Source: Saccharopolyspora sp. NFXS83
Lineage (GTDB): Bacteria; Actinomycetota; Actinomycetes; Mycobacteriales; Pseudonocardiaceae
NCBI RefSeq assembly: GCF_026241095.1
Contig: NZ_JAPFGB010000008.1
Span: 62,001 to 126,000, forward strand
Length of the DNA stretch: 64,000 nt
Direction: 5' to 3'
Both the position numbers and the translations under genes were made by a program. Of the stretch, positions 7,714 through 16,476 are shown one piece after another. The notes below the pieces were generated by a model. The model had not been told where the DNA came from. It saw only the letters and a list, made by a program, of their open reading frames with translations, and did no database searches. The stretch's first letter is position 1. Every line of letters begins with the position of its first letter.

Positions 7714-8694
7714 TCAGGCGAACATCTCGTCGGTCAGCTCGCGGATCGCGTCGGCGCGGGCGCGCCGCCCGGCCTGCTCGTAGACCTCCACGAAGCGGAA
7801 GACCAGGCCTTCGCGCAGCCCCCACGGGCACAGGTCCAGCTCGTCCACGCCGATGGCGCGCAGCAGCGCGTCGGCGGCGACCGCACCCGCCAGGATGCGC
7901 CGGGCACGGCTGCGGGACACGCCGGGCAGCTTGGCCCGTTCGGCCTGGCCGAGCGCGGCGAGCCGCGGAATCCACCGCTTCAGGTTCTCCCGCGCCAGGT
8001 GGTCGGGGTGGCGCACCAGGCGCTCGTCCGAGCTCGCGGCGAGCACGGCCAGCTGCCGCAGCACCTTCGACTGCGCGACGGGCTGGCCGAGGTCCACCGT
8101 CGTGAACGGGGTCAACGCCGGCCGCGCGATCCGCTCGACGGCCGCGTGCAACGCCTCGACCTGCTCCGCCGGGGGCGGGTCGGTGGGCAGGTATTCGCGG
8201 GTGAGCCGGGCCGCGCCCATCGGCAGCGACACCACCTGCTCGGGGATCTGCCCGGATCCGGTGGCGACCTCGGCGGTACCGCCGCCGATGTCCACGGTGG
8301 TCAGCGGGGTGCCGTACTTGCCGTGCCAGCGGCGGGCGGCGTGGTAGCAGAGCGCGGCCTCGGCGTGCGGCGTCATCGACCCGATGCGGGTGCCCGCGGC
8401 GGTGGAGAGGCGGTCACGCAGCTCGGCGCCGTTGGTGGCGTCGCGCACGGCGGCCGTGCCGAACGCCACCAGCGGACCGGACAGCTCGGTTCCGACGGCG
8501 CGCATGCAGTCCTCGACGGCGCGCACGGCGCGCGCCATGCCCTCTTCGGTCACGGAGCCGTCGGCGCGGGTGTGCTCGGCGAGGCGGGTGCGCGCCTTGT
8601 GGCTCCAGGACGCGCGGGGCAGGCGGCCTCGGTCGAGGTCGACCAGTTCTAGGCGTGCCGCGGTGGAGCCGATATCAAGAAGTCCGAGCCTCAT
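7714..8694 (-). CDS. Ppx/GppA phosphatase family protein
   Basis: The 326-residue protein belongs to the ASKHA-fold phosphatases that hydrolyse polyphosphate or pppGpp. The first phosphate loop is LGLLDIGSTAARLELVD, the conserved FGTAAVRDATNG follows, and the second loop is TVDIGGGTAEVATG near residue 140. The length matches the short actinobacterial Ppx1-like class that lacks the C-terminal HD domain. The C-terminus PWGLREGLVFRF is also typical. ATG is preceded by GTGAGGGTGGT. It is divergent from the LLM oxidoreductase across 308 bp. Whether it acts on polyP or pppGpp cannot be read from the sequence. Confidence 0.9.
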   Translation of the reverse strand: MRLGLLDIGSTAARLELVDLDRGRLPRASWSHKARTRLAEHTRADGSVTEEGMARAVRAVEDCMRAVGTELSGPLVAFGTAAVRDATNGAELRDRLSTAAGTRIGSMTPHAEAALCYHAARRWHGKYGTPLTTVDIGGGTAEVATGSGQIPEQVVSLPMGAARLTREYLPTDPPPAEQVEALHAAVERIARPALTPFTTVDLGQPVAQSKVLRQLAVLAASSDERLVRHPDHLARENLKRWIPRLAALGQAERAKLPGVSRSRARRILAGAVAADALLRAIGVDELDLCPWGLREGLVFRFVEVYEQAGRRARADAIRELTDEMFA

Positions 8695-9002
8695 ACCACC
8701 CTCACGTGTAGTCCCGACGGGCCGTCAAGCCGCACGGCGAACACCCATGAGCAGTGATGCGAAACCATCGACATGGCCGAATCATGCCGTACGCACAGGA
8801 TTTGTTCATCGCCCGTTCGGTTTTTCTTGATCCGTAATTAATATCACTCATCATCTTTGCACTACCGGTGTCACACGGGCAGTGTTAAAAACAGGGGGTC
8901 CCGGAGCAGCACTACCCGGCGGTAACATCCGGGATGGACCCGGCGACGCGGCTGGTACGCGATGGTGCGGCCGCTCGCTCGCCAGCGACGGAGAGGACCA
9001 CC
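8695..9002. promoter_or_regulatory. Divergent promoter region, AT-rich core
   Basis: This 308-bp gap between the Ppx-like gene and the LLM oxidoreductase holds no gene. Its middle (about 8810-8865: TTCTTGATCCGTAATTAATATCACTC and beyond) is the most AT-rich stretch of the first 20 kb and is a likely place for promoters in one or both directions. No clear palindrome was found. Confidence 0.4.
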
Positions 9003-10049
9003 ATGCGCATCGGGATGCCGCTGAATTACAGCGGGGGCTTCAAAGAGACCGTGGACGAGCTGGCCACCTACGAGAAGGCCGGACTGGACATCGTCTACGT
9101 CGCCGAAGCCTACTCGTTCGACGCGGTCAGCCAGATGGGCTTCATCGCCGCCCGCACCGAGCGGCTCCAAATCGCGTCCGGGATCTTGCAGATCTACACC
9201 CGAACGCCCACGCTCACGGCGATGACCGCCGCCGGCATGGACTTCGTCTCCGACGGCCGGTTCACCCTCGGCATCGGCGCCTCCGGGCCGCAAGTCATCG
9301 AAGGCTTCCACGGCGTGCCCTACAACGCGCCGCTGGGCCGGACCCGCGAACTGGTCGACATCTGCCGCCAGGTGTGGCGCCGCGAACGCGTCCAGCACGA
9401 GGGCAAGCACTACCAGATCCCGCTGCCAGAGGGGCAGGGCACGGGCCTGGGCAAGCCGCTGAAGCTGATCAACCACCCGGTGCGCCCGAACATCCCGATC
9501 ATGATCGCGGCCATCGGCCCGAAGAACGTCGCCATGGTCGCCGAGATCGGCGACGCGTGGGAGCCGATCTTCTACGTGCCGGAGAAGGCCCACGAGGTCT
9601 GGGGCGAGTCGCTGGCCGCGGGCAAGGCCAAGCGCAACCCCGAGCTGGGCGAGCTGGACGTCGTCGGCCAGGCGCCGCTGGCCATCGGCGACGACGTCGG
9701 GGCGCTCGTCGACTCGATGCGCCCGATGCTGGCCCTCTACATCGGCGGCATGGGCGCGAAGGGCAAGAACTTCTACAACGACCTCGCCCGCCGCTACGGC
9801 TACGAGGCCGAGGCCGCGGAGATCCAGGACCTCTACCTGGCGGGCAAGAAGGACGAGGCCGCGGCGAAGGTCCCCGACGACCTCGTCGCCAAGAGCACCC
9901 TCATCGGCTCCGAAGGCCACGTGCGCGAGCGGCTCGCGGCGTTCAAGGAGTCCGGCGTGACCACGATGAACGTCACACCGCTCGCGGGCAGCTTCGAGGA
10001 GCGCACCAAGCTGATCGAGCAGGTCCGCGGCATCGCCGACGACCTCTGA
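9003..10049 (+). CDS. LLM-class F420-dependent oxidoreductase (Rv3520c-like)
   Basis: The 348-residue TIM-barrel protein belongs to the luciferase-like monooxygenase superfamily. The opening MRIGMPLNYSGGFKETVDEL and the stretches AEAYSFDAVSQMGFIAARTERLQIASGI and DGRFTLGIGASGPQVIEGFHG match the mycobacterial Rv3520c-type, which uses coenzyme F420. NHPVRPNIPIMIAAIGPKNV and GDAWEPIFY lie in the cofactor-binding half. The C-terminus STLIGSEGHVRERLAAFKESGVTTMNV is also family-like. ATG 9003 follows GGAGAGGACC. The substrate is unknown. It ends before a perfect hairpin shared with the convergent dehydrogenase gene. Confidence 0.9.
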   Translation: MRIGMPLNYSGGFKETVDELATYEKAGLDIVYVAEAYSFDAVSQMGFIAARTERLQIASGILQIYTRTPTLTAMTAAGMDFVSDGRFTLGIGASGPQVIEGFHGVPYNAPLGRTRELVDICRQVWRRERVQHEGKHYQIPLPEGQGTGLGKPLKLINHPVRPNIPIMIAAIGPKNVAMVAEIGDAWEPIFYVPEKAHEVWGESLAAGKAKRNPELGELDVVGQAPLAIGDDVGALVDSMRPMLALYIGGMGAKGKNFYNDLARRYGYEAEAAEIQDLYLAGKKDEAAAKVPDDLVAKSTLIGSEGHVRERLAAFKESGVTTMNVTPLAGSFEERTKLIEQVRGIADDL

Positions 10050-10057
10050 TCCCGCAT

Positions 10058-10089
10058 CGCGGCCGGGCGCGCCACCGCGCCCGGCCGCG
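10058..10089. terminator. Bidirectional hairpin terminator
   Basis: A perfect 14-bp stem (CGCGGCCGGGCGCG with its exact complement) closes over the 4-nt loop CCAC, starting 8 bp after the LLM stop codon and 6 bp from the stop of the convergent dehydrogenase. There is no T-run, as is common for actinobacterial terminators, so the function is inferred from position and stability. Confidence 0.75.
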
Positions 10090-10095
10090 TCGAGG

Positions 10096-11058
10096 TCAGC
10101 CGACGATCACCCGGATCGGCGCGCCGTCCAGGTAGGCGCGGATGTCCTCGACGGTCTCCGCGTAGAACGCTTCGTAGGTGCCCTTTGTGACGTACCCGAT
10201 GTGCGGGGTGAGCACGGTCCGCGGCGTGCTGCGCCACGGATCGTCGACCGGCAGCGGCTCCTGCCCGTAGACGTCGATGCCCGCACCGGCGATCCGGCCG
10301 GCGTGCAGCACCGCGCGCAGCGCGGCCTCGTCCACGATCGGCCCGCGCGAGGTGTTCACGAGGTACGCGGTGGGCCGCAGCAGCGCCAGCTCCGCCTCGC
10401 CGACCAGGCCGCGGGTGCGCTTGCTGAGCACCGTGTGGATGGTGAGCACGTCGGCTTCGCGGAACAGGTCTTCCTTGGACACCCGCCGCGCACCGGCGGC
10501 GGCAGCGGCCTCGTCGGTGAGGTTCTCGCTCCACGCGATGACCTCCATGCCGAACGCCTTGCCGACCTTCGCGACCTGGCCGCCGAGCCTGCCGAGTCCG
10601 AGCACGCCCAGCGTGCGCCCGGCCAGTTCCAGGCCGACGCCGCGCTGCCAGCCGCCCTCGCGGATCGCCTGGTCCTGCAGCGGGATGTCCCTGGTGACGG
10701 CGAAGATCAACCCCCAGGTGAGCTCGGCGGTCGGTCCCCACGCCAGGTGCGGGGCGGAGCCGTTGCCGGTCCCGCAGACCGCGATGCCGAGTTCGGCGGC
10801 GGCGTCCAGATCGATCGACGCGTTGCGCATACCGGTCGTGACCAGCAATTTCAGCTTCGGCAGCGCGGCGAGCAGGTCCCGCGGGAACGGGGTTCGCTCC
10901 CGCATCGCGGCGATCACGTCGAACGATTCGAGCCGCCGCACCAGCTCGTCGTGGTCGGTGAGGGTGTCGTGGAACACCTCGACGTCGGCCGCCAGCGAGT
11001 CCCAGTCCGCGTGATCCCGCGCGACACCCTGGTAATCATCGAGCACCGCGATGCGCAT
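10096..11058 (-). CDS. D-2-hydroxyacid dehydrogenase family protein
   Basis: The 320-residue NAD-dependent dehydrogenase resembles phosphoglycerate dehydrogenase. The Rossmann motif GVLGLGRLGGQVAKVGKAFGMEVIAW lies near residue 150, and the catalytic Arg region (MRERTPFPRDLL early, LVNTSRGPIVDEAAL later), Glu (YGQEPLP) and His (TPHIGYVT) are present. It lacks the ACT/ASB regulatory domains of SerA, so it is a short-form enzyme whose 2-hydroxy acid substrate is unknown. The ATG at 11058 is preceded by AAGGAGGAGTGC. The upstream extension of the frame is not supported. Confidence 0.88.
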   Translation of the reverse strand: MRIAVLDDYQGVARDHADWDSLAADVEVFHDTLTDHDELVRRLESFDVIAAMRERTPFPRDLLAALPKLKLLVTTGMRNASIDLDAAAELGIAVCGTGNGSAPHLAWGPTAELTWGLIFAVTRDIPLQDQAIREGGWQRGVGLELAGRTLGVLGLGRLGGQVAKVGKAFGMEVIAWSENLTDEAAAAAGARRVSKEDLFREADVLTIHTVLSKRTRGLVGEAELALLRPTAYLVNTSRGPIVDEAALRAVLHAGRIAGAGIDVYGQEPLPVDDPWRSTPRTVLTPHIGYVTKGTYEAFYAETVEDIRAYLDGAPIRVIVG

Positions 11059-11200
11059 GCACTCCTCCTTCGACGCTGTTGCCCGCACGATCGTAATGCG
11101 ATCACCCCGCGCGACCAGGTGGCGGAACTGCGCAAAAGCCCCGCCCTGCCCCGCCCCGGCGACCTGACAACCCGTGCTCCGCCCAGGCAGACTGCGCGAC

Positions 11201-11974
11201 GTGACTCGATCCCGACTCCTGCACCTGCTGCCGCTGAGCTCGTTCCACGCCGACTCGGACCTCATCGGGGCTCCCTCCGGTGGATTCGTACACTGCTCAC
11301 CGGACGTGGACACCACGCTCGCGGTGGCCAACTCGCTGTACGGGGGCGCGACCGAGCAGCTGGTCGCCCTGGAGTTCGATCCGCGGCGGCTGTCGGCCCC
11401 GGTGCGCTGGGAGGCCGCCGACCCGGCTCCCCCTGCGGGCGTCGCCGCCGACGTGCTGTTCCCGCACGTCTACGGCTCGCTGGAGCGGTCCGCGGTGATC
11501 GGCCTGCACTACGCCCGCCGCGACGCGCACGGTCGGTTCACCGCGCTGGAGACCCGCAGCCGCACGGCGGAGGAGCTGAACCTGCTGCCGCACCCGGAGG
11601 GCGGCTGGTACCGGCGGACCTGGACCAGCGACGTCGAGGTGTCCCCGGACGACCGGGGCGTGCGGCCCACCGCGACGGCGATCTACTACCTGCTGGCCGC
11701 CGGGCACACCTCGGCGTGGCACGCGGTCGGCTCGGCGGAGCTGTGGCTGTGGCACCGCGGCGGGCCGCTGACGCTGTCGCTCGGCGGCGACGGGGACGTG
11801 CCCGCGAAGCAGCCGCGCAACCACGTGCTCGGCGCGGGCGCCGGTCAGGCCCCTCAGGTGCTGGTGCCGGCCGGGACGTGGCAGCGGGCGGTCGCCTCGG
11901 CAACGGTGGAGTCGCTGGTGACCTGCGTGGTCTCGCCCGGGTTCGACTTCGCGGACTTCAGCACGCCCGGCTGA
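11201..11974 (+). CDS. DUF952-DUF985 fusion protein
   Basis: The 257-residue protein joins two small domains. Residues about 5-100 look like DUF952: LLHLLPLSSFHAD, GGFVHCSPDVDTTLAVANSLY, VALEFDPRRLSAPVRWE, and FPHVYGSLERSAVIGLHYARRD. Residues about 108-255 look like the DUF985 cupin: LNLLPHPEGGWYRRTW, ATAIYYLLAAGHTSAWHAVGSAELWLWH, and VLVPAGTWQRAVAS, with cupin-type His/Glu residues. Neither domain has a known reaction. I chose GTG 11201, where DUF952 proteins start; GTG 11174 is possible. Its 3' end overlaps a minus-strand frame by 121 bp. Confidence 0.82.
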   Translation: MTRSRLLHLLPLSSFHADSDLIGAPSGGFVHCSPDVDTTLAVANSLYGGATEQLVALEFDPRRLSAPVRWEAADPAPPAGVAADVLFPHVYGSLERSAVIGLHYARRDAHGRFTALETRSRTAEELNLLPHPEGGWYRRTWTSDVEVSPDDRGVRPTATAIYYLLAAGHTSAWHAVGSAELWLWHRGGPLTLSLGGDGDVPAKQPRNHVLGAGAGQAPQVLVPAGTWQRAVASATVESLVTCVVSPGFDFADFSTPG

Positions 11975-12330
11975 TCCGCGTCGGCCGACAGCACGGGGAC
12001 GCGGGTTTCGGCGCTCGGCGTGGGCACGGCGACCCGTTGCGGGAGGGGCTCCCCGGCCCGCGGCTCGGCGACCTGCGGTTCGGTGGCCTGCGGCTCGATG
12101 ACCTGCGGCTCAGCGACCTGCGCTTCGGCGGGCTGCGGCTCGGCGGCTCGCGGCTCGGTGCTCTGCGGCTCCGCCGGTTCGGGTTGGGCGCAGTGGTGCC
12201 GGGCCGGGTTCGGGAGGGGTTCCTCGCCGAGCATGCGCCGCTCGAACCAGCACATCGCGATCAGCGATCCGATGATCGTTCCGATGCCCAGCGAAGCCAT
12301 CAGCACGAAGACCGCCAACGTGTTCAGCAC
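11854..12330 (-). CDS. Single-pass membrane protein with AEPQ-type pentapeptide repeats
   Basis: The 158-residue frame from GTG 12330 starts MLNTLAVFVLMASLGI (first residue GTG), giving one transmembrane segment of about 28 residues, then WFERRMLGEEP. It continues with about eight five-residue repeats (AEPQV, TEPQV, IEPQA, AEPRA). The upstream GGGGGTGAGG sequence could serve as a ribosome-binding site. The repeat is encoded by exact 15-bp DNA units. The last 121 bp overlap the DUF985 end on the other strand. The membrane segment favours this strand as coding, but the protein could be a misread repeat. No family recognised; the Pro/Glu-rich part could span the wall. Confidence 0.5.
   Translation of the reverse strand: MLNTLAVFVLMASLGIGTIIGSLIAMCWFERRMLGEEPLPNPARHHCAQPEPAEPQSTEPRAAEPQPAEAQVAEPQVIEPQATEPQVAEPRAGEPLPQRVAVPTPSAETRVPVLSADADQPGVLKSAKSNPGETTQVTSDSTVAEATARCHVPAGTST
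12061..12180. repeat. 15-bp tandem repeat, eight units
   Basis: Eight consecutive units of exactly 15 bp follow the pattern CGGCTCGGCGACCTG with 1-6 changes each, and a weaker ninth follows. All three plus-strand frames and the minus-strand frame are therefore repetitive. On the minus strand it encodes (A/T)EPQV units of the membrane protein; on the plus strand one frame mimics a pentapeptide-repeat protein. Confidence 0.85.
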
Positions 12331-12626
12331 CGACCTCACCCCCGAGAGAAACCGTGCGCGGCGCAGGTTCCCGCCGGCACGGCCGTGGCCGGCCGGGACG
12401 GCGAGCACCTCGCCGGGATTCACCGTAGGGCGGGACCCACACCGGTGCCGGACACCGACCGGGGGCGCACTCCGATCGGAGGAATTCAGCGCGAGCGCGG
12501 TTTGAGCGCGGCCCTCGGCCGGGTGATCTCGACGACGTGGCGAACATCCTTGATCAGGCATTTCGACCTTAAGCGGCGCTACTATCGGGTGATGGTGCCC
12601 GCACCGCGGCTCCGTGGCGCCCCGTA

Positions 12627-12655
12627 GTCGTCACAGCCCCCGTTGTTGTGACGAC
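12627..12655. promoter_or_regulatory. Inverted repeat GTCGTCACA-N11-TGTGACGAC
   Basis: Two perfect 9-bp arms flank an 11-bp spacer about 85 bp upstream of the small membrane protein gene at 12740. It could be an operator or a leader hairpin; nothing links it to a particular regulator. Confidence 0.4.
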
Positions 12656-12739
12656 CCGCGTTCCGGGGCAACGGACGTCCGGTGCGGTGCGTGCACCCAG
12701 TGATCGCAAGGACGAGCACGTCGAGCCGGGAGGTACACG

Positions 12740-13048
12740 GTGAAGGGCTACGCGGTGCATCTGCTCTTCCACGCGCTCACCTTGCTCTGCGGCACCGCCT
12801 CGGGGGTCGCGGCAACGCTGTGGTGGTCCACCGGCACGGTCCCCGCCGGGTGGGCGGCGCTCGCCGCGCTGCTGCTCGGCATCGCCGTGCTGGTGCTGCA
12901 GTGGCGGCACATCAGCGCGAGCGCGCCGCGGCGCGACGCCCGCCGCACCGCCCCGGCGCAGCGCTCGGACACCCGGCCGGAGCTGGGCGCCACCGCCGTG
13001 CACCGCGACGACCCGACGACCGTGTCGCCGCCGACCCGGTGGGGCTGA
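12740..13048 (+). CDS. Small two-pass membrane protein
   Basis: The 102-residue product has two hydrophobic segments, VHLLFHALTLLCGTASGVAATLWW (about residues 6-29) and WAALAALLLGIAVLVLQW (about 38-55). A polar, Arg/Thr-rich tail of about 45 residues follows. The GTG start follows GGGAGGTACACG, a good ribosome-binding site. No known domain is recognised. It stands between the repeat-containing membrane protein and the GH2 glycosidase with no evident operon partner. Confidence 0.65.
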   Translation: MKGYAVHLLFHALTLLCGTASGVAATLWWSTGTVPAGWAALAALLLGIAVLVLQWRHISASAPRRDARRTAPAQRSDTRPELGATAVHRDDPTTVSPPTRWG

Positions 13049-13148
13049 CCACCAGGCGGGAACCCCCTGACGGGCGCTAGCCGGGATGTTCACGACCGTG
13101 CTCGCATGGTGAGCGGCGATCCGCGCTGCCCACGGAGGTCGGACCCCG

Positions 13149-15404
13149 ATGACGGCTCGACGAGCGAACGCCTTGGACGGTGCCTGGTCGTTCGGGCCGC
13201 TGGAGCCGGGCGCCGACCCGGACGCGGTGCCCGACGAGCTGCTCGGCACCGCGATCGTGCCGCACGTCGTCGCGGAGTTGCCGTGGCGAAACTGGGATCC
13301 GGCGAGCTGGGAGCGCGACTGGCTGTACCGGAAGCGCTTCGCCGGGGCGGGCGAGGCCGGTCGGAGGTACTTCCTGCGGTTCTCGGGAGCGCTCACCACG
13401 ACGCGGCCGATCCTCAACGGACGTCTGCTGGAGCCGCACCCCGGGGGCTACCTGCCGTTCGAGCGCGAGGTCACCGGGCTGCTGGCGGCCCACAACGTGC
13501 TGGACGTGGTGGTGGACGGCCGGTTCGACGCGGACGTGCCGCCGAACTCGGACCGCCCGAGCGACGTCGTGGACTTCTGGCAGCCCGCGGGCCTGTACCG
13601 CGAGGTGTCGCTGGTCTCGCGGCCCGCCGATCACGTGCGGGACGTGTTCGCGAAACCGGTGCGGGTGCTCGACGACGCCCGCCGGGGGCTGGTGGTGCGC
13701 TGCGAGCTCGACCTCGTCGACGGCGGTGCCGCGGCGCTGCGGGCGGAACTGCGCTACGCGGATCGGCCGGTCGCCGCGGCCGAGCGCGAGGTGGACCTCG
13801 GGCCGGGCAGCGGCGCCGTGGAGCTGGTGGTGGGCGCGCTCGGCGACGTGCGGCTGTGGGAACCGGACTCGCCGCACCTCTACGACGTGGTGGTGACGTT
13901 GCGGCGGGCCGGGCACGTCGTGGACGAGCACCGGGTGCGCACCGGGTTCCGCGAGGTCCGGTTCGACCGCGACGGGTTCCGGCTCAACGGCGAACGGCTG
14001 CGGTTGTTCGGGGTGAACCGGCACCAGCTGTTCCCGTTCGCCGGGGCGGCGATGCCCGCTCGGGTGCAGCGCCGGGACGCGGAGATCCTGCGCCGCGAGC
14101 TGAACTGCACGATGGTGCGCTGCTCGCACTACCCGCCGCACGAGGCGTTCCTGGACGCCTGCGATGAGCTGGGGCTGCTGGTGTGGGACGAGCCGCCGGG
14201 CTGGCAGCACCTCGGCGCGGGGCGGTGGCTGGAGCGGGCGTACCGCGACGTGCACGACATGATCGTGCGGGACCGCAACCACCCCTCGGTGGTGCTGTGG
14301 GCGGCGCGGCTCAACGAGACTCCCGGCGACGCGGAGTTCTACACCCGCACCGAGCGGTTGGCGAAGTCCCTGGACGACTCGCGGCCCACGACCGGCGCGG
14401 TCCTCGGCGCCGACCACGCCACCGCTGATTTCCAGCACGACGTGTTCGGCTACAACGACTACTCGGTGAGCACCGGTCCGGACGGTCTGCCGCGACCGGA
14501 GCCGGAGCCACCGCGCCGGGACTTCCCGTACCTGATCAGCGAGGCGGTGGGCACGCTGTCCGGCCCGGCGAGGTTCTACCGGCGCACCGATCCGCAGGCC
14601 GTGCAGCAGGGGCAGGCGCTGGCGCACGCGCGGGTGCACGACCTGGCGGGCGGCGACCCGGCTTACGCGGGAGTGCTGGCGTGGGCGGGTTTCGACTACC
14701 CGTCGGGGCACGGCAACATCGACCGGGGCGTGAAGTGGCCCGGTGTGGTCGACCTGTTCCGGGTGCCGAAACCGGGTGCGGCGTTCTACCGGGCGCAGGT
14801 GGATCCGCGCCGCCGTCCGGTGATCGAGCCGTCGTTCCACTGGGACCTGACCGGGCCGAGCCCGGTGCAGGAACTCGGCGAGGCGGCGATCTGGTCCAAT
14901 GTGGACAGACTGGAGCTGTTCGTCGGCGGGGAGCCGTTCGGCACGCTCACCGCGGCCCGCGACCGGTACCCGAACCTGCCCTACCCGCCGTTCCTCACCG
15001 ATTTCCGCGCGGTGCGCGGCATCCCGGAGCTGCGCGTCGACGGGTACCTCGGCGACCGGCTGGTGCTGACCCGGCTGTTCTCGGCGGACAGATCGGCGGA
15101 CCGGCTGGTGCTGCGGCCCGACGATCGGGTGCTCGTGGCAGGAGGCGCCGACGCGACCCGCGTCGAGATCCGGGTGGTGGACCGCCACGGCGCGGACCGC
15201 CCGTACACCGCCGGGGACGTCGAGCTGGACCTCGACGGACCGGCCGAACTCGTCGGCCCGGCGCGGTTCCCGCTGGCGGAGACCGGCGGGGCAGGCGCGG
15301 TGTGGCTGCGCAGCGCCCGCACCGGCACCGGACGGGTCCGGCTGCGGGCACTGCACCCCACAGCGGGCGCCGCGCGGACCGACCTCACCGTGACGGCCTC
15401 GTGA
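13149..15404 (+). CDS. Glycoside hydrolase family 2 protein (beta-galactosidase/glucuronidase-like)
   Basis: The 751-residue enzyme has the GH2 order: N-terminal sugar-binding domain (about 10-165), immunoglobulin-like domain (165-270), TIM barrel (about 275-560) and a C-terminal beta-region. The barrel starts with FRLNGERLRLFGVNRHQ, and the acid/base Glu390 sits in RLNETP and the nucleophile Glu465 in LISEAVG. There is no signal peptide, so it should act inside the cell on an imported or released glycoside. The length is shorter than LacZ (about 1000) and nearer to UidA-like and plant-type enzymes. The exact sugar is uncertain. It is convergent with ackA, overlapping by 20 bp. Confidence 0.88.
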   Translation: MTARRANALDGAWSFGPLEPGADPDAVPDELLGTAIVPHVVAELPWRNWDPASWERDWLYRKRFAGAGEAGRRYFLRFSGALTTTRPILNGRLLEPHPGGYLPFEREVTGLLAAHNVLDVVVDGRFDADVPPNSDRPSDVVDFWQPAGLYREVSLVSRPADHVRDVFAKPVRVLDDARRGLVVRCELDLVDGGAAALRAELRYADRPVAAAEREVDLGPGSGAVELVVGALGDVRLWEPDSPHLYDVVVTLRRAGHVVDEHRVRTGFREVRFDRDGFRLNGERLRLFGVNRHQLFPFAGAAMPARVQRRDAEILRRELNCTMVRCSHYPPHEAFLDACDELGLLVWDEPPGWQHLGAGRWLERAYRDVHDMIVRDRNHPSVVLWAARLNETPGDAEFYTRTERLAKSLDDSRPTTGAVLGADHATADFQHDVFGYNDYSVSTGPDGLPRPEPEPPRRDFPYLISEAVGTLSGPARFYRRTDPQAVQQGQALAHARVHDLAGGDPAYAGVLAWAGFDYPSGHGNIDRGVKWPGVVDLFRVPKPGAAFYRAQVDPRRRPVIEPSFHWDLTGPSPVQELGEAAIWSNVDRLELFVGGEPFGTLTAARDRYPNLPYPPFLTDFRAVRGIPELRVDGYLGDRLVLTRLFSADRSADRLVLRPDDRVLVAGGADATRVEIRVVDRHGADRPYTAGDVELDLDGPAELVGPARFPLAETGGAGAVWLRSARTGTGRVRLRALHPTAGAARTDLTVTAS

Positions 15405-16473
15405 GCACCTCGCGGGTCTGCCGGGCGATCTCCACGTCCTCCCTGGACTCGACGACGACGGTGCGCACCGCGGCGGAGTTCGTGCTGATGTCGGCGTCGG
15501 CCCCGGTCGCGGTGTTGCGATCGGAATCCACTTCCACGCCCAGGAATCCGAGGTTCTCGGCGAGTTCGGCGCGCAGCGGCGGCTGGTGCTCGCCGACGCC
15601 GCCGGTGAACACCAGCAGGTCCAGCCCGCCCATCGCCGCCACCATCGCCCCGGCGTGGCGCAGCAGGCTGTGCGCGTACACGTCGTAGGCCAGTTCCGCG
15701 TCCAGGTCGCAATCGGCGCGGGCGGCGAGCACGTCGCGCAGATCGCCCGAACCGCCCGACAACCCGGCCAGGCCGGAGCGCTTCTGCAACGTGGTGCACA
15801 GCTCGTCCACGCCGACCTTGCCGCTGGTCAGCAACCAGCCCAGCAGCCCCGGATCGATCGACCCGCTGCGGGTCGCCATCACCAGGCCCTCGTCCGGGGT
15901 GAATCCCATCGTGGTGTCCACGCACCGGCCGCCGCGCACCGCCGCCAGCGACGCGCCCGCGCCGAGGTGGCAGCTCAGCACCCGCCCGGCGGCGATCCCG
16001 GCGATCTCCGCGCCGCGCCGCGACGCGTAGGCGTGGGACAGGCCGTGGAAGCCGTAGCGGCGCAACGCCCAGTGCTCGTTCCACTCCTTCGGCAGCGCGT
16101 AGGTGCGGGCCGCCTCCGGCAACGTCGTGTGGAACGCGGTGTCCACGCACACGACCGCCGGGGTGGCGGGCGCGCACTCCCCCGCCGCCCGGATCCCGTC
16201 CAGCGCGCGGGCCTGGTGCAGCGGCGCCAGATCGGTCAATCCCGCCAAGTGGTCCACGAGCCGGTCGTCGAGCACGGCCGGGCCCAGCACCTTCGGCCCG
16301 CCGTGCACCACGCGGTGCCCGATGGCCTGCGCGCCGTGCTCGTGGAAGAAGTCCCGGATCGGCTCCGCCTCCCCGCGCCAGCGCTGCACGTCGTGCCCGG
16401 CGACCTGCTCGTCGTCGTGCAGCAGCCGGAGCTTGAGGCTGCTCGATCCCGCGTTCACCGTCAGCACTCGCAT
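15385..16473 (-). CDS. ackA: Acetate kinase
   Basis: The 362-residue kinase converts acetyl phosphate and ADP into acetate and ATP. Visible family motifs are LTVNAGSSSLKLRLL at the N-terminus, HRVVHGG, VCVDTAFHTTLP, YGFHGLSHAYASRR, SCHLGAGASLAAVRGG and LVFTGGVGEH. It is slightly shorter than the usual 390-400 residues. The ATG lies 3 bp after the stop codon of phosphoketolase, so the two are one operon that makes ATP from sugar phosphates through acetyl phosphate. No phosphotransacetylase gene is in the window. Confidence 0.95.
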   Translation of the reverse strand: MRVLTVNAGSSSLKLRLLHDDEQVAGHDVQRWRGEAEPIRDFFHEHGAQAIGHRVVHGGPKVLGPAVLDDRLVDHLAGLTDLAPLHQARALDGIRAAGECAPATPAVVCVDTAFHTTLPEAARTYALPKEWNEHWALRRYGFHGLSHAYASRRGAEIAGIAAGRVLSCHLGAGASLAAVRGGRCVDTTMGFTPDEGLVMATRSGSIDPGLLGWLLTSGKVGVDELCTTLQKRSGLAGLSGGSGDLRDVLAARADCDLDAELAYDVYAHSLLRHAGAMVAAMGGLDLLVFTGGVGEHQPPLRAELAENLGFLGVEVDSDRNTATGADADISTNSAAVRTVVVESREDVEIARQTREVLTRPSR

Positions 16474-16476
16474 GGT

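Noticed and set aside
12061-12180. A pentapeptide-repeat protein on the plus strand, or a CRISPR array
   Set aside because: The plus frame only mirrors the 15-bp DNA unit and has no plausible start or flanking domain. The units are contiguous with no spacers, so it is not CRISPR.
10201-12627. An 808-residue plus frame
   Set aside because: It runs antisense to the hydroxyacid dehydrogenase and through the 15-bp repeat; the composition is that of a shadow frame.
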